Below, in pieces: positions 8,212 to 15,360 of a stretch of DNA of 36,301 nucleotides (the stretch's first letter is position 1; each line of letters starts with the position of its first letter). Below the pieces are notes generated by a model that ran no database searches, was not told the origin of the DNA, and was given only the letters and a program-made list of their open reading frames with translations. The position numbers and the translations under genes are program-made. Origin of the DNA: Bacillota bacterium (GTDB lineage Bacteria; Bacillota; Dethiobacteria; DTU022); contig JAAZPQ010000048.1 of the NCBI GenBank assembly GCA_012797175.1, positions 1 through 36,301 of the forward strand, read 5' to 3'.

Positions 8212-9753
8212 ATGATCATGCTACAAGATCTGCTCAGCAATCTCGAAATCCTGGAGGGAAATACTAAAGTTAACCCGGCTGTCACCGGTTTGGCTTACCA
8301 CTCGGAAAAAGTGCTGCCGGGGATGCTTTTTGTCTGCATCAAGGGTTTTAAAACCGACGGGCATCGCTTTCTGGACCAAGCCAAAGAAAACGGCGCCGTC
8401 GCCGCCGTGGTGGAAAAGATTCAACCACAGGTGAAGCTGCCTCAATTTCGCGTCACAGATAGCCGCCGTGCCCTGGCTACCCTGGCAGACTGTTTCTACG
8501 GCCACCCTTCGCGGAAACTAAAGATGATCGGGATAACCGCTAGCAACGGTAAGACCACGACCAGCTTTATGACCAACGCCATACTGGAGGAGCATCAACT
8601 TAAAACCGGGCTAATCGGTACTGTTATCGTCAAAGCTGGCACCACGATCCGCCCGGCAGTGCTAACCACGCCTGAATCGCTTGATCTACACTATTTTCTT
8701 CACCAGATGGTTGAACAAGGGGTCTCGCACGTAACCATGGAGGTTTCCTCTTCGGGTCTCGAGCTCCACCGGGTGGGCTCTGTCGACTTCGACATCATTG
8801 TTCTGAACAATATCAGTCGCGAGCATATCGATCTACACGGTTCTTTTGAAAATTATTTTCAGGCCAAAGCTAGCTTAATCCGGCAGGCCAAACCGGAGCA
8901 GTGGGCTATCTTTAACCTGGATTGCCCCTATACCGCTTCGCTGAGTAAAGAGACCGCTGCCCAGACACTAACCTACGGAATCAAAAACAGCGAGGCCGAC
9001 TGCCTGGTCAAAGATCTCGACCTGACAACCGGGCGAGCCAATTTTATTGTTGAATTTAAAAAGCCGGGCCTGGCAAAAAACCTTGCCCGGGGCCGGCACA
9101 ATTTTCCAATTAAACTTTCAGTTTTAGGGCTGCACAGCGTCTACAACACCATGGCCGCATTGCTCTGCGGCCTGCTCTGCGGTGTTCCCATTGCCGAGAT
9201 CCAGCGGGCTCTGGAAAATTTTCGCGGGGTGGAGCGCCGCTTTGAACTAATTTTTGACGGTGATTTTAAAGTGATCGACGATCATTTCGCCAACAGCGGC
9301 AATATCAATGTCACCCTGGAGACGTTAAAGTTTATGAAATACCGCCAGCTGCACCTCGTTTATGCTATCCGCGGCAGCCGCGGCGTCACCGTAAACCGCG
9401 AAAACGCCGAAACAATGGCCGCGTGGGCGCCTCAACTGGGCATTAAGGAGATCATCGCTACCACCAGCAGCAGCCATGTCACCGAAAAGGATCTGGTTAC
9501 GCCCGAGGAGGTACAGGTTTTTTCAGAGGTAATGGAGGCAGCGGGAATTGAAGTCGAGCTTCATCAAGAACTGCCAGAAGCAATAGCTGCGGGGCTCTCC
9601 CGCGCCCAACCCGGCGATGTGCTTCTACTGCTGGGCTGCCAGGGCATGGACTACGGGGCCGGGATCTGCCTTGAAATGATTCATCGCCGGTACCCCCATC
9701 TCAACCGCGAAAAGGTTTTCCAGGTACTGCAGAACCGGGTAGCCGGCATTTGA
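8212..9753 (+). CDS. MurE-like Mur ligase, divergent in the amino-acid-specificity region
   Basis: This is a Mur-ligase of about 513 residues with the three-domain MurE plan. It has an N-terminal UDP-binding domain (SxxVxPGxLFVxIKGxxxDGH pattern), the ATP-binding loop [10 protein letters not shown], an LTTPES stretch matching the TTPE motif, [11 protein letters not shown], and [15 protein letters not shown]. The C-terminal third departs from MurE. The usual DYAHTPD segment reads DDHFANSGN, the GDRD-KR segment reads [11 protein letters not shown], and no DNPR (diaminopimelate) or DNPA (lysine) motif appears. MurE proper adds the third amino acid to UDP-MurNAc-dipeptide in the cytoplasm. A different amino acid or acceptor is likely here. 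AGAGGTG lies upstream of the ATG at 8212; an in-frame ATG at 8170 has no such site. Confidence 0.75.
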   Translation: MIMLQDLLSNLEILEGNTKVNPAVTGLAYHSEKVLPGMLFVCIKGFKTDGHRFLDQAKENGAVAAVVEKIQPQVKLPQFRVTDSRRALATLADCFYGHPSRKLKMIGITASNGKTTTSFMTNAILEEHQLKTGLIGTVIVKAGTTIRPAVLTTPESLDLHYFLHQMVEQGVSHVTMEVSSSGLELHRVGSVDFDIIVLNNISREHIDLHGSFENYFQAKASLIRQAKPEQWAIFNLDCPYTASLSKETAAQTLTYGIKNSEADCLVKDLDLTTGRANFIVEFKKPGLAKNLARGRHNFPIKLSVLGLHSVYNTMAALLCGLLCGVPIAEIQRALENFRGVERRFELIFDGDFKVIDDHFANSGNINVTLETLKFMKYRQLHLVYAIRGSRGVTVNRENAETMAAWAPQLGIKEIIATTSSSHVTEKDLVTPEEVQVFSEVMEAAGIEVELHQELPEAIAAGLSRAQPGDVLLLLGCQGMDYGAGICLEMIHRRYPHLNREKVFQVLQNRVAGI

Positions 9754-9802
9754 GTAAAGAGGTAACCTCTTGTGGTGTACTCTTCTTATCTTTCGCTGTG
9801 CG

Positions 9803-9831
9803 TTGACTTTTGGACGGGTGCATGTTAAAAT
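9803..9831 (+). promoter_or_regulatory. Sigma-A promoter for tRNA-His/tRNA-Gln
   Basis: A -35 TTGACT at 9803-9808 and a -10 TAAAAT at 9826-9831 are separated by 17 bases. The tRNA pair starts about 12 bases further on. Confidence 0.8.
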
Positions 9832-9842
9832 TATCATCGCGA

Positions 9843-9920
9843 GGTGGGTGTAGCTCAGCTGGTTAGAGCGCCAGGTTGTGGCCCTGGAGGTCGTGGGTTC
9901 GAATCCCATCACTCACCCCA
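9843..9920 (+). tRNA. tRNA-His (anticodon GTG)
   Basis: The full cloverleaf can be drawn: acceptor GTGGGTG with CACTCAC, D arm GCTCAGCTGGTTAGAGC, anticodon stem CCAGG/CCTGG with loop TTGTGGC, and a T arm with TTCGAAT. A genome-encoded G at 9843 can pair with the discriminator C, the hallmark of tRNA-His. CCA is encoded. It is 13 bases before tRNA-Gln under one promoter. Confidence 0.96.
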
Positions 9921-9933
9921 TTTTTATCTCTGC

Positions 9934-10007
9934 TGGGGTGTAGCCAAGCGGCAAGGCACGGGACTTTGGATCCCGCATCGTAGGTTCGAATCCTACCGCC
10001 CCAGCCA
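9934..10007 (+). tRNA. tRNA-Gln (anticodon TTG)
   Basis: Acceptor TGGGGTG pairs with CGCCCCA, the anticodon stem is CGGGA/TCCCG with loop CTTTGGA, and the T loop is TTCGAAT. CCA is encoded. It is the second gene of the His-Gln tRNA pair. Confidence 0.96.
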
Positions 10008-10015
10008 AGCTTTTA

Positions 10016-10051
10016 ATCTACGGGGCTGCTTGGGATAGCAGCCCCGTAGAT
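10016..10051 (+). terminator. Strong hairpin after the tRNA pair
   Basis: Two perfect 14-base arms (ATCTACGGGGCTGC and its complement) enclose an eight-base loop. No T-tract follows on either strand, so it may end transcription inefficiently or protect the transcript end. It separates the tRNAs from the convergent acylase gene. Confidence 0.6.
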
Positions 10052-10105
10052 CATCGTGGCAAAAACCCGTTAGCAACCGAAAAGTAAACAAACGCCAGGG
10101 CCCCT

Positions 10106-12532
10106 CTATTGCTCCCCTTCAGCTGGCTCGAGGAGAAGCTTCTGCGGCAGCTTCTTAATTTCATCCTGGTCAAAGAGCCGCTCTTTATATTCCATCTGCA
10201 GCCATTTCTCCAGCAGGTCATCGTAATGCGGGCTGCGGAAATGCCCGGAATTGCCGATGGCCAGTATATCGAAGGCAGTGTGATCCGAGAGGTCGATTAC
10301 ATAGCGCCAGGGGGCGCCCGCGTAAACCTCGTAGGGCAGTTCAAGCTGCCGTCTATAACCCAGCGCTCCCGGGGTCGAACCGCTGCCGCCAACTTCAAAA
10401 GGCCCGCGGTTGTAACGACTTTTACTAACCGCATCGCCAAGGCTATGCTTGAAGGTAAGAGTATGAACCTCGCCCCACCGCCAGGCGGCAACCTCATCCC
10501 CCAGCTTTTCACTTAGTTCAGCCACGGTTTGCGAGAAGCTTTCTCGGACCAGCGCAGCGTGATCTTCAATCCACAACGTTTCTTCCGTTGTCAGCAGCCG
10601 GTCAATCTCCAGGGATGAATAATTAAGCAGTCGTTCTAAAAGCTCCCCGGAGACCTGCCCTTCAAAAATATTATTAATGAGCAGCGTATAGAGCCGGTGA
10701 AAGATGGCCGCACCAGCTGAATCAACCGTCTCCACGGGTTCGTGTCCCCACTGTTCCAGGATGCGTAAGGCCTCCTCTTCACGCTCGTCCAGCGCCGCTC
10801 CTTTAAGCAAACCGACCAGGTGGGGAACGACTTCCTCAGCATGGCTGTTGTAAAAGCAGGCCTGCCCGTCTTGCATATCTTTAAGCGTCAGGTCATTACG
10901 CCCTTCATATTCCCGCTGAATGGAGAGGGCCCGGCTGGGATGAGCCCACTCGTATGAGAGAAAATAAGGGTAGTCGTCGGCAACCGCCTTATGATTGGCG
11001 GTAACAATCAGCCCCTCCGGAGGGTTGTAGAGCGAAGGGATCTCGTCCCAGGGAACCCAGTCGGTCCAGGCATATTCATCACTCCAACCCGGTACCGGAA
11101 GAAGGCCGTTCCCCTTCTGGCGGTGGCTTTCGCTACGAATGGGGAAGAGACCATTCCCGAGATAGCCGATATTACCCTCTACATCAGCATAGACAAAGTT
11201 CTGCGCCGGAGCCATAAATTTCTGCAGGGCTTGGCGAAATTCGTCAAAATCAGCCGCGCGGGTCATGGCCAGCATGGCATCAGCTTCGAGAGTAGCGTCC
11301 AGCGCTGTCCAGCGCATGCTCAACGGCAGATCACCGGGGCTTAATTCAACCACGTCGGAGATGACCGGTCCGAAACAGGTCTCCCGTACCCGTAAATTCT
11401 CGTCCTCACCGCCCCTTACTTTGATCGTCTCTTCAAACACCTCGGCCTGGACCCACTCATCATTATAGAGATAAAGGGTGTCATCCGCCTCGTTAAATTT
11501 AATCTGGTAAAGATCCATCACATCGGGGCCAAGGTTGGTCTCACCCCAGGCAATTCGTTCATTGTATCCGGCAATGACACCAGCAATACCGGGAAACATT
11601 ACCCCGGTAACCTTTATTTCAGGAGATGAGAGGTAGTTCATGTACCAGATCGGGGGTAAATCAAGCTGAAGGTGCATATCGCTGGCCAGCATAGCCCCGC
11701 CGGATGCAGTTCGGCTGCCGCTGACAACCCAGTTATTCGAGCCGACCCCCGGAAGTCCCTGGGGAAAGTTACCTCCGCCGCTTAGCGCAATCAGATCCAA
11801 CGCGCTTTTACTGCTCAATACGGCTGAGGCCGGCTCCATAATCGTAAGCCCCTCTTCAGGATATGAAGGAAACAGTTCGGCAGCCTTCTCCATGCCGACC
11901 TCATCAACAAGAGCCGCAAGTAAAAGCTCGGTATCCATATTACCCCCCAAGAACCAGGCTACCAGCTTAGAGATAGAGACAGAATCCACCGGACCCCACG
12001 GCTCCGGGGTATAGTCGAAGAGAATAAATTCTGGCGGTAGGTTCTTTTGGTTTTGTTCAATATAATCATTCACTCCATCCGCATAGGCCTGAAGCAGCTC
12101 TTTGGTTTCACCGGTGAGTGCCTCGTAGCTCTTCTCCGCGGCCCGCCGGAAGCCGATAGTCCGGTGAAAGCGATCCGACTCGACCAGGTCGGGGCCTAGT
12201 ATCTCCGCCAGCCGCCCGCCGATGGAACGACGGAGTAGATCCATCTGGAACAGCCGCTCCATCGCCTGAACATATCCCTGGCCGTACATTAAATCAATTT
12301 CATTGTCAGCCAGTATATGCGCCACGCCGTAATCGTCAAAATAGATCTCCACCGGGGCTTTAACTTTAGCCGGCACGGTGCCGCTGTAAACTGGCAAACC
12401 ACTTTTCTGGTGTAAAAACCAGTTGGCCAGGTCAAAAATCCCTGTTTTTTCCGAAGAGCATCCGCTAACCGTAAAGAGAAGAAGGAGAACCACCGATAAG
12501 GTAAGCGTTATGTAGACAGCCCGTCTTCTCAA
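10106..12532 (-). CDS. Penicillin acylase family lipoprotein (Ntn-hydrolase)
   Basis: This 808-residue protein begins with a hydrophobic signal (about 5-22) ending in VSGC, a lipobox that makes Cys25 the likely lipid anchor, so it should sit on the outer face of the membrane. The family is made as a precursor that cuts itself. GVGSNNWVVSG places Ser265 as the new N-terminal nucleophile of the beta chain, and ASDMHLQLDLPPIWY follows as in the family. Members hydrolyse amide bonds of penicillins, acyl-homoserine lactones or other N-acyl compounds; the substrate here is unknown. The start is TTG, supported by GGGGAGGGG five bases upstream and a perfect promoter behind it. It is transcribed towards the tRNA pair. 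Confidence 0.88.
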   Translation of the reverse strand: MRRRAVYITLTLSVVLLLLFTVSGCSSEKTGIFDLANWFLHQKSGLPVYSGTVPAKVKAPVEIYFDDYGVAHILADNEIDLMYGQGYVQAMERLFQMDLLRRSIGGRLAEILGPDLVESDRFHRTIGFRRAAEKSYEALTGETKELLQAYADGVNDYIEQNQKNLPPEFILFDYTPEPWGPVDSVSISKLVAWFLGGNMDTELLLAALVDEVGMEKAAELFPSYPEEGLTIMEPASAVLSSKSALDLIALSGGGNFPQGLPGVGSNNWVVSGSRTASGGAMLASDMHLQLDLPPIWYMNYLSSPEIKVTGVMFPGIAGVIAGYNERIAWGETNLGPDVMDLYQIKFNEADDTLYLYNDEWVQAEVFEETIKVRGGEDENLRVRETCFGPVISDVVELSPGDLPLSMRWTALDATLEADAMLAMTRAADFDEFRQALQKFMAPAQNFVYADVEGNIGYLGNGLFPIRSESHRQKGNGLLPVPGWSDEYAWTDWVPWDEIPSLYNPPEGLIVTANHKAVADDYPYFLSYEWAHPSRALSIQREYEGRNDLTLKDMQDGQACFYNSHAEEVVPHLVGLLKGAALDEREEEALRILEQWGHEPVETVDSAGAAIFHRLYTLLINNIFEGQVSGELLERLLNYSSLEIDRLLTTEETLWIEDHAALVRESFSQTVAELSEKLGDEVAAWRWGEVHTLTFKHSLGDAVSKSRYNRGPFEVGGSGSTPGALGYRRQLELPYEVYAGAPWRYVIDLSDHTAFDILAIGNSGHFRSPHYDDLLEKWLQMEYKERLFDQDEIKKLPQKLLLEPAEGEQ

Positions 12533-12566
12533 AATAACCCCTCCCCGAACTTGTTTTATGTAAATA

Positions 12567-12596
12567 ATTATATCTTTGACTATATATTCTTGTCAA
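12567..12596 (-). promoter_or_regulatory. Consensus sigma-A promoter for the acylase gene
   Basis: Read on the minus strand, TTGACA (12591-12596) and TATAAT (12567-12572) are both perfect matches separated by 18 bases. The TTG start of the acylase lies about 35 bases downstream of the -10 box. Confidence 0.85.
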
Positions 12597-12727
12597 TGAG
12601 AATATTATAACTATTTTTGATGAAAGCATCCCCAGAGCAAAAGATCAATTTTTACCGCAATGAAAGCAGATTTGTACAAGAGATAAAAAGTAAGAGTGGA
12701 GAAGCAGTGTATGCCCGGTGTCCTAAG

Positions 12728-13543
12728 CTAGAGCCATTCGAAGAAGAGATTCCAAACTTGTTGCCTGTGGTCGGTGAAACGATGGTCGGCATCTTTTACC
12801 AAAGCCAGCTCTTTCGGCTCGCCGGCAGAATCAAAGAGCAACTGCGCATCTTCAACCGGGACTACCTCGTCGGCACTGCCGTGGATTAGCAGCAGGGGGC
12901 GCGGGGAGATCCGCGCGGCGCAGCCCGGCAGGTCGTGGCGCTGCAGATCCTGAAAAAAACGTCTCTGCAAGCAGATCGATCCGGTCCCGTCAAAAAAAGA
13001 GATATTTTCACCTGCGGGGCCGCTAAGGTTACCCTTTTCTGAAGTAAATCCGCTGAAAAGCCGCAGCGGCCGCGCCACGGCGGCCCAGGTGCAGACGGCG
13101 GCAATCTGCCGGTCAGCGGCGGCATAAGCCAGAACGGTGGTCCCGCCGAAGCTGCGCCCGTTAAGGATAATCCGCCGGTAACCTTTTGACCAGGCCCAGT
13201 CGACCACGGCGCCGAGGTCATCAACCTGCCGCGAAAGGGTGATCTCTTCCCAGAGCCCCTCGCTCTCGCCGCAACCTGTAAAATCGAAAAGCAGGGTGAC
13301 AAATCCACGGCGGGCCAATTGATCGGCCATGGCCAAGGCTCCGCCCCCGCCCTCCTTGCTCCCGGTAAATCCGTGGCAGACGATGACCAGGGGCGGTAAA
13401 AGGACGCTCTGTCCGGAGACTGCCTCTTCCGCCAGACCGGCCCCGCCGCCTTTCTCCACCGGTTCAGCCGCCCGCAGCAGCACCGCCAGCTTTAAACCAT
13501 GCCGGTTAATAATAGATTCTTTCTGCCAGCCGATTGCTTCCAT
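12728..13543 (-). CDS. Alpha/beta hydrolase (serine peptidase/esterase-like)
   Basis: This 271-residue protein has the alpha/beta-hydrolase fold. VCHGFTGSKEG forms the oxyanion region, Ser131 in NGRSFGG is the nucleophile elbow, Asp225 in HGSADEVVP the acid and His254 in DADHRF the base. There is no signal peptide, so it is cytoplasmic. Proteins of this type hydrolyse esters or short peptides; the substrate cannot be told. AGAGGT lies seven bases before the ATG. Three direct repeats lie just upstream. It is followed, after about 130 bases containing a promoter, by the acylase gene, so the two are probably transcribed separately. Confidence 0.8.
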   Translation of the reverse strand: MEAIGWQKESIINRHGLKLAVLLRAAEPVEKGGGAGLAEEAVSGQSVLLPPLVIVCHGFTGSKEGGGGALAMADQLARRGFVTLLFDFTGCGESEGLWEEITLSRQVDDLGAVVDWAWSKGYRRIILNGRSFGGTTVLAYAAADRQIAAVCTWAAVARPLRLFSGFTSEKGNLSGPAGENISFFDGTGSICLQRRFFQDLQRHDLPGCAARISPRPLLLIHGSADEVVPVEDAQLLFDSAGEPKELALVKDADHRFTDHRQQVWNLFFEWL

Positions 13544-13563
13544 CGCTTACCTCTCGAATTAAG

Positions 13564-13614
13564 ATTACTACAACAGTTATCATAATTACTTCCACATTAT
13601 TTCATTACTTCCAC
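13564..13614 (-). repeat. Three direct 11-base repeats upstream of the alpha/beta hydrolase
   Basis: On the minus strand GTGGAAGTAAT occurs at 13604-13614 and 13585-13595, and GTTGTAGTAAT (9 of 11 matching) at 13564-13574. The starts are 19 and 21 bases apart, close to two helix turns. The set lies 20-70 bases before the hydrolase ATG, so it may be an operator for a regulator. Confidence 0.5.
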
Positions 13615-13722
13615 GGGAAAACCACAAAACCCTACCGGCATAATTATTTCCTTAGCTATTTTTTTCCGAATTCTCTCTGGCATTAAGAACAGCTAAGGCG
13701 TTCAGGACAATCTCCCTGCCAC

Positions 13723-14502
13723 TTACAATAGCAACTGGCAGCACTTATTAAAAAATGTTTTATAACCTAATTGAAGTAAAATAAAAATGGTCAGGAAAAC
13801 GCTACCAACGATACCGAGCATAATAGCAATTTGATAATTAATCGCAACAAGGGGCGAGATACCAGAAAGAATCTGGCCGACCATCATCCCCGGCAAAAAA
13901 ACGATCCCCATCCCTACCATGGAATTAATGGTAGGCATGATCGCCGCACTGAAGGCATCATGTACTACCATCTTTGAAGCATCATAGGGTGTAGCCCCCA
14001 ACATCAAGGCTCCTTCTATCCACTCCCTGCCGGCTTGCATACCATTAATCAATCTTTCTACCCCCAGGGAGATACCCGTCATAGAATTTCCGACAATCAT
14101 GCCGGCAATGGGGATAAAATAGCGGGCTTCGTACCACGGCTTCACGTTAATAACTACAGCCAGAAAGAAAAAGAGCGGTATGCTGGTGCCGATCAGCATA
14201 GAAAGAACAATAACGCGCCGCAGTTTCGCGTTTATCTTAACTTTAACGCGCTGGTGAATGTTATAAATGGCAAAAGACTCCATTAAAGTAAAGATAGCAA
14301 GGGAAAGAAGCAGGTGGTTTACTTGAAAAACAGCCACCAGAACATAGCCCATTAAAATTAACTGTACTGTCATTCTTAAGGTGGCAGTAACTATTTCTTT
14401 TTCCCGCTTAACCCCCAGCCGAAATGTAATTAACAATGATAAAACCAAAAACAGGTACCCTAATAGCAGGCGCCATAGTTCAATTTCCACAATATTCGCC
14501 AT
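13723..14502 (-). CDS. fetB: FetB-like ABC transporter permease (UPF0014, iron exporter family)
   Basis: This is an integral membrane protein of about 259 residues with several hydrophobic segments, of the UPF0014/YbbM (FetB) family. The conserved stretch PIAGMIVGNSMTGISLGVERL and the following EGALMLGATPYDA are visible. In Escherichia coli FetAB exports iron and aids resistance to oxidative stress. I placed the start at the ATG at 14502, which begins MANIVEIELWRL and overlaps the end of fetA by 23 bases, suggesting coupled translation. A longer reading from 14565 would add a charged tail not typical of the family. Export of iron rather than another metal or substrate is inferred from the family and from the adjacent feo genes. 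Confidence 0.82.
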   Translation of the reverse strand: MANIVEIELWRLLLGYLFLVLSLLITFRLGVKREKEIVTATLRMTVQLILMGYVLVAVFQVNHLLLSLAIFTLMESFAIYNIHQRVKVKINAKLRRVIVLSMLIGTSIPLFFFLAVVINVKPWYEARYFIPIAGMIVGNSMTGISLGVERLINGMQAGREWIEGALMLGATPYDASKMVVHDAFSAAIMPTINSMVGMGIVFLPGMMVGQILSGISPLVAINYQIAIMLGIVGSVFLTIFILLQLGYKTFFNKCCQLLL

Positions 14503-15154
14503 TATTTTTCCGTTCCTCCACTTTAAAAACTTTTCCATTTTGCAAAGTAATGACCGTGTCACCATATTTATGGGCTATTTCCTGGGAATGGGTTACCATA
14601 ATTATTGTCTTATGCCGTTTACCAGCAAATGAGGTAAGCATATCCATAGTTATCTCTTCTGTGCCATCGTCCAGGGCAGATGTGGGCTCGTCAAGTAGAA
14701 ACACATCTGGTTCCATTAGGATAATCCGGCCGATAGCGAGACGCTGTTTTTCCCCTCCGGAAAGTACAGCTGCACTTTGTGCCAAATCTTTATTTAATCT
14801 CATCTTTGTTAAAATATCTTCCAACACACTATCGTTTACAAGGGGTTTCTCTGCAAACTGGAGCCCGATCAGCAGGTTGTCTTTGACGGTTCCGGGAAAG
14901 ATAAGAGGTGTTTGGGGAAGCATGATTAGCTCTCGCCTCAACTCTACCGGATTTAAATTTTTAATATTTTCTCCTTTAAAAAATAGCTCGCCCCGATCAC
15001 AAGTAAGTAAATGATTAAGAAGTTTCAACAAAGTAGTTTTCCCGCTGCCACTTTCTCCAACAATACAAGTAGTCTGTAGGCCAGGAATTGTCAGATCATC
15101 AATTTCTAAAATATTTTTGTAGCCTACATCCTTTAAGGTAAACAATGATGTCAC
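14480..15154 (-). CDS. fetA: FetA-like ABC transporter ATP-binding protein
   Basis: This 224-residue ABC ATPase has the Walker A GESGSGKTT at 33-41, the signature LSGGEKQR at 131-138, Walker B FLLDEP at 152-157 and an H-loop in MVTHS. It is the partner of the overlapping FetB-like permease. The GTG at 15154 directly abuts an AAGGTAGG site, which is tight. A TTG nine bases downstream has better spacing, so the true start may be 15145. A good promoter lies about 120 bases upstream, so fetAB can be transcribed apart from feoAB although the genes share direction. Confidence 0.85.
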   Translation of the reverse strand: MTSLFTLKDVGYKNILEIDDLTIPGLQTTCIVGESGSGKTTLLKLLNHLLTCDRGELFFKGENIKNLNPVELRRELIMLPQTPLIFPGTVKDNLLIGLQFAEKPLVNDSVLEDILTKMRLNKDLAQSAAVLSGGEKQRLAIGRIILMEPDVFLLDEPTSALDDGTEEITMDMLTSFAGKRHKTIIMVTHSQEIAHKYGDTVITLQNGKVFKVEERKNNGEYCGN

Positions 15155-15271
15155 CCTACCTTATTACCCTATAATCTCTGTTACCAGTTCAAGAGCTTTA
15201 CGGGCGAGCTTCGTTCAGTATGAGTGCCCCGGTTTCAGTCAAAGAATTCTAACACGCTATCTTTGTTCGAA

Positions 15272-15300
15272 ATTATAACGTGAAGAAAAGCCCTTTTCAA
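15272..15300 (-). promoter_or_regulatory. Sigma-A promoter for fetAB
   Basis: Read on the minus strand, TTGAAA (15295-15300) and TATAAT (15272-15277) are spaced by 17 bases. It lies 60 bases after the feoB stop and leaves a leader of about 110 bases before fetA. I could not fit a known metal riboswitch or a classic DtxR box to that leader. Confidence 0.75.
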
Positions 15301-15360
15301 GGGATAGATCTTAAGCTGACCTGGGGAAAATATACTCACCTGAAGTACCCTACAAGTTCC

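Noticed and set aside
12617..12889. 90-residue plus-strand ORF overlapping the alpha/beta hydrolase gene
   Set aside because: It lacks a ribosome site, resembles no family I know, and most of it lies antisense to the well-supported hydrolase.
14503..14565. Longer N-terminus of the FetB-like permease from 14565
   Set aside because: It would overlap fetA by 86 bases and add a charged tail not seen in the family. The ATG at 14502 fits better.
15155..15271. Known metal riboswitch in the fetA leader
   Set aside because: I could not draw the conserved cores of the manganese (yybP-ykoY) or NiCo classes.
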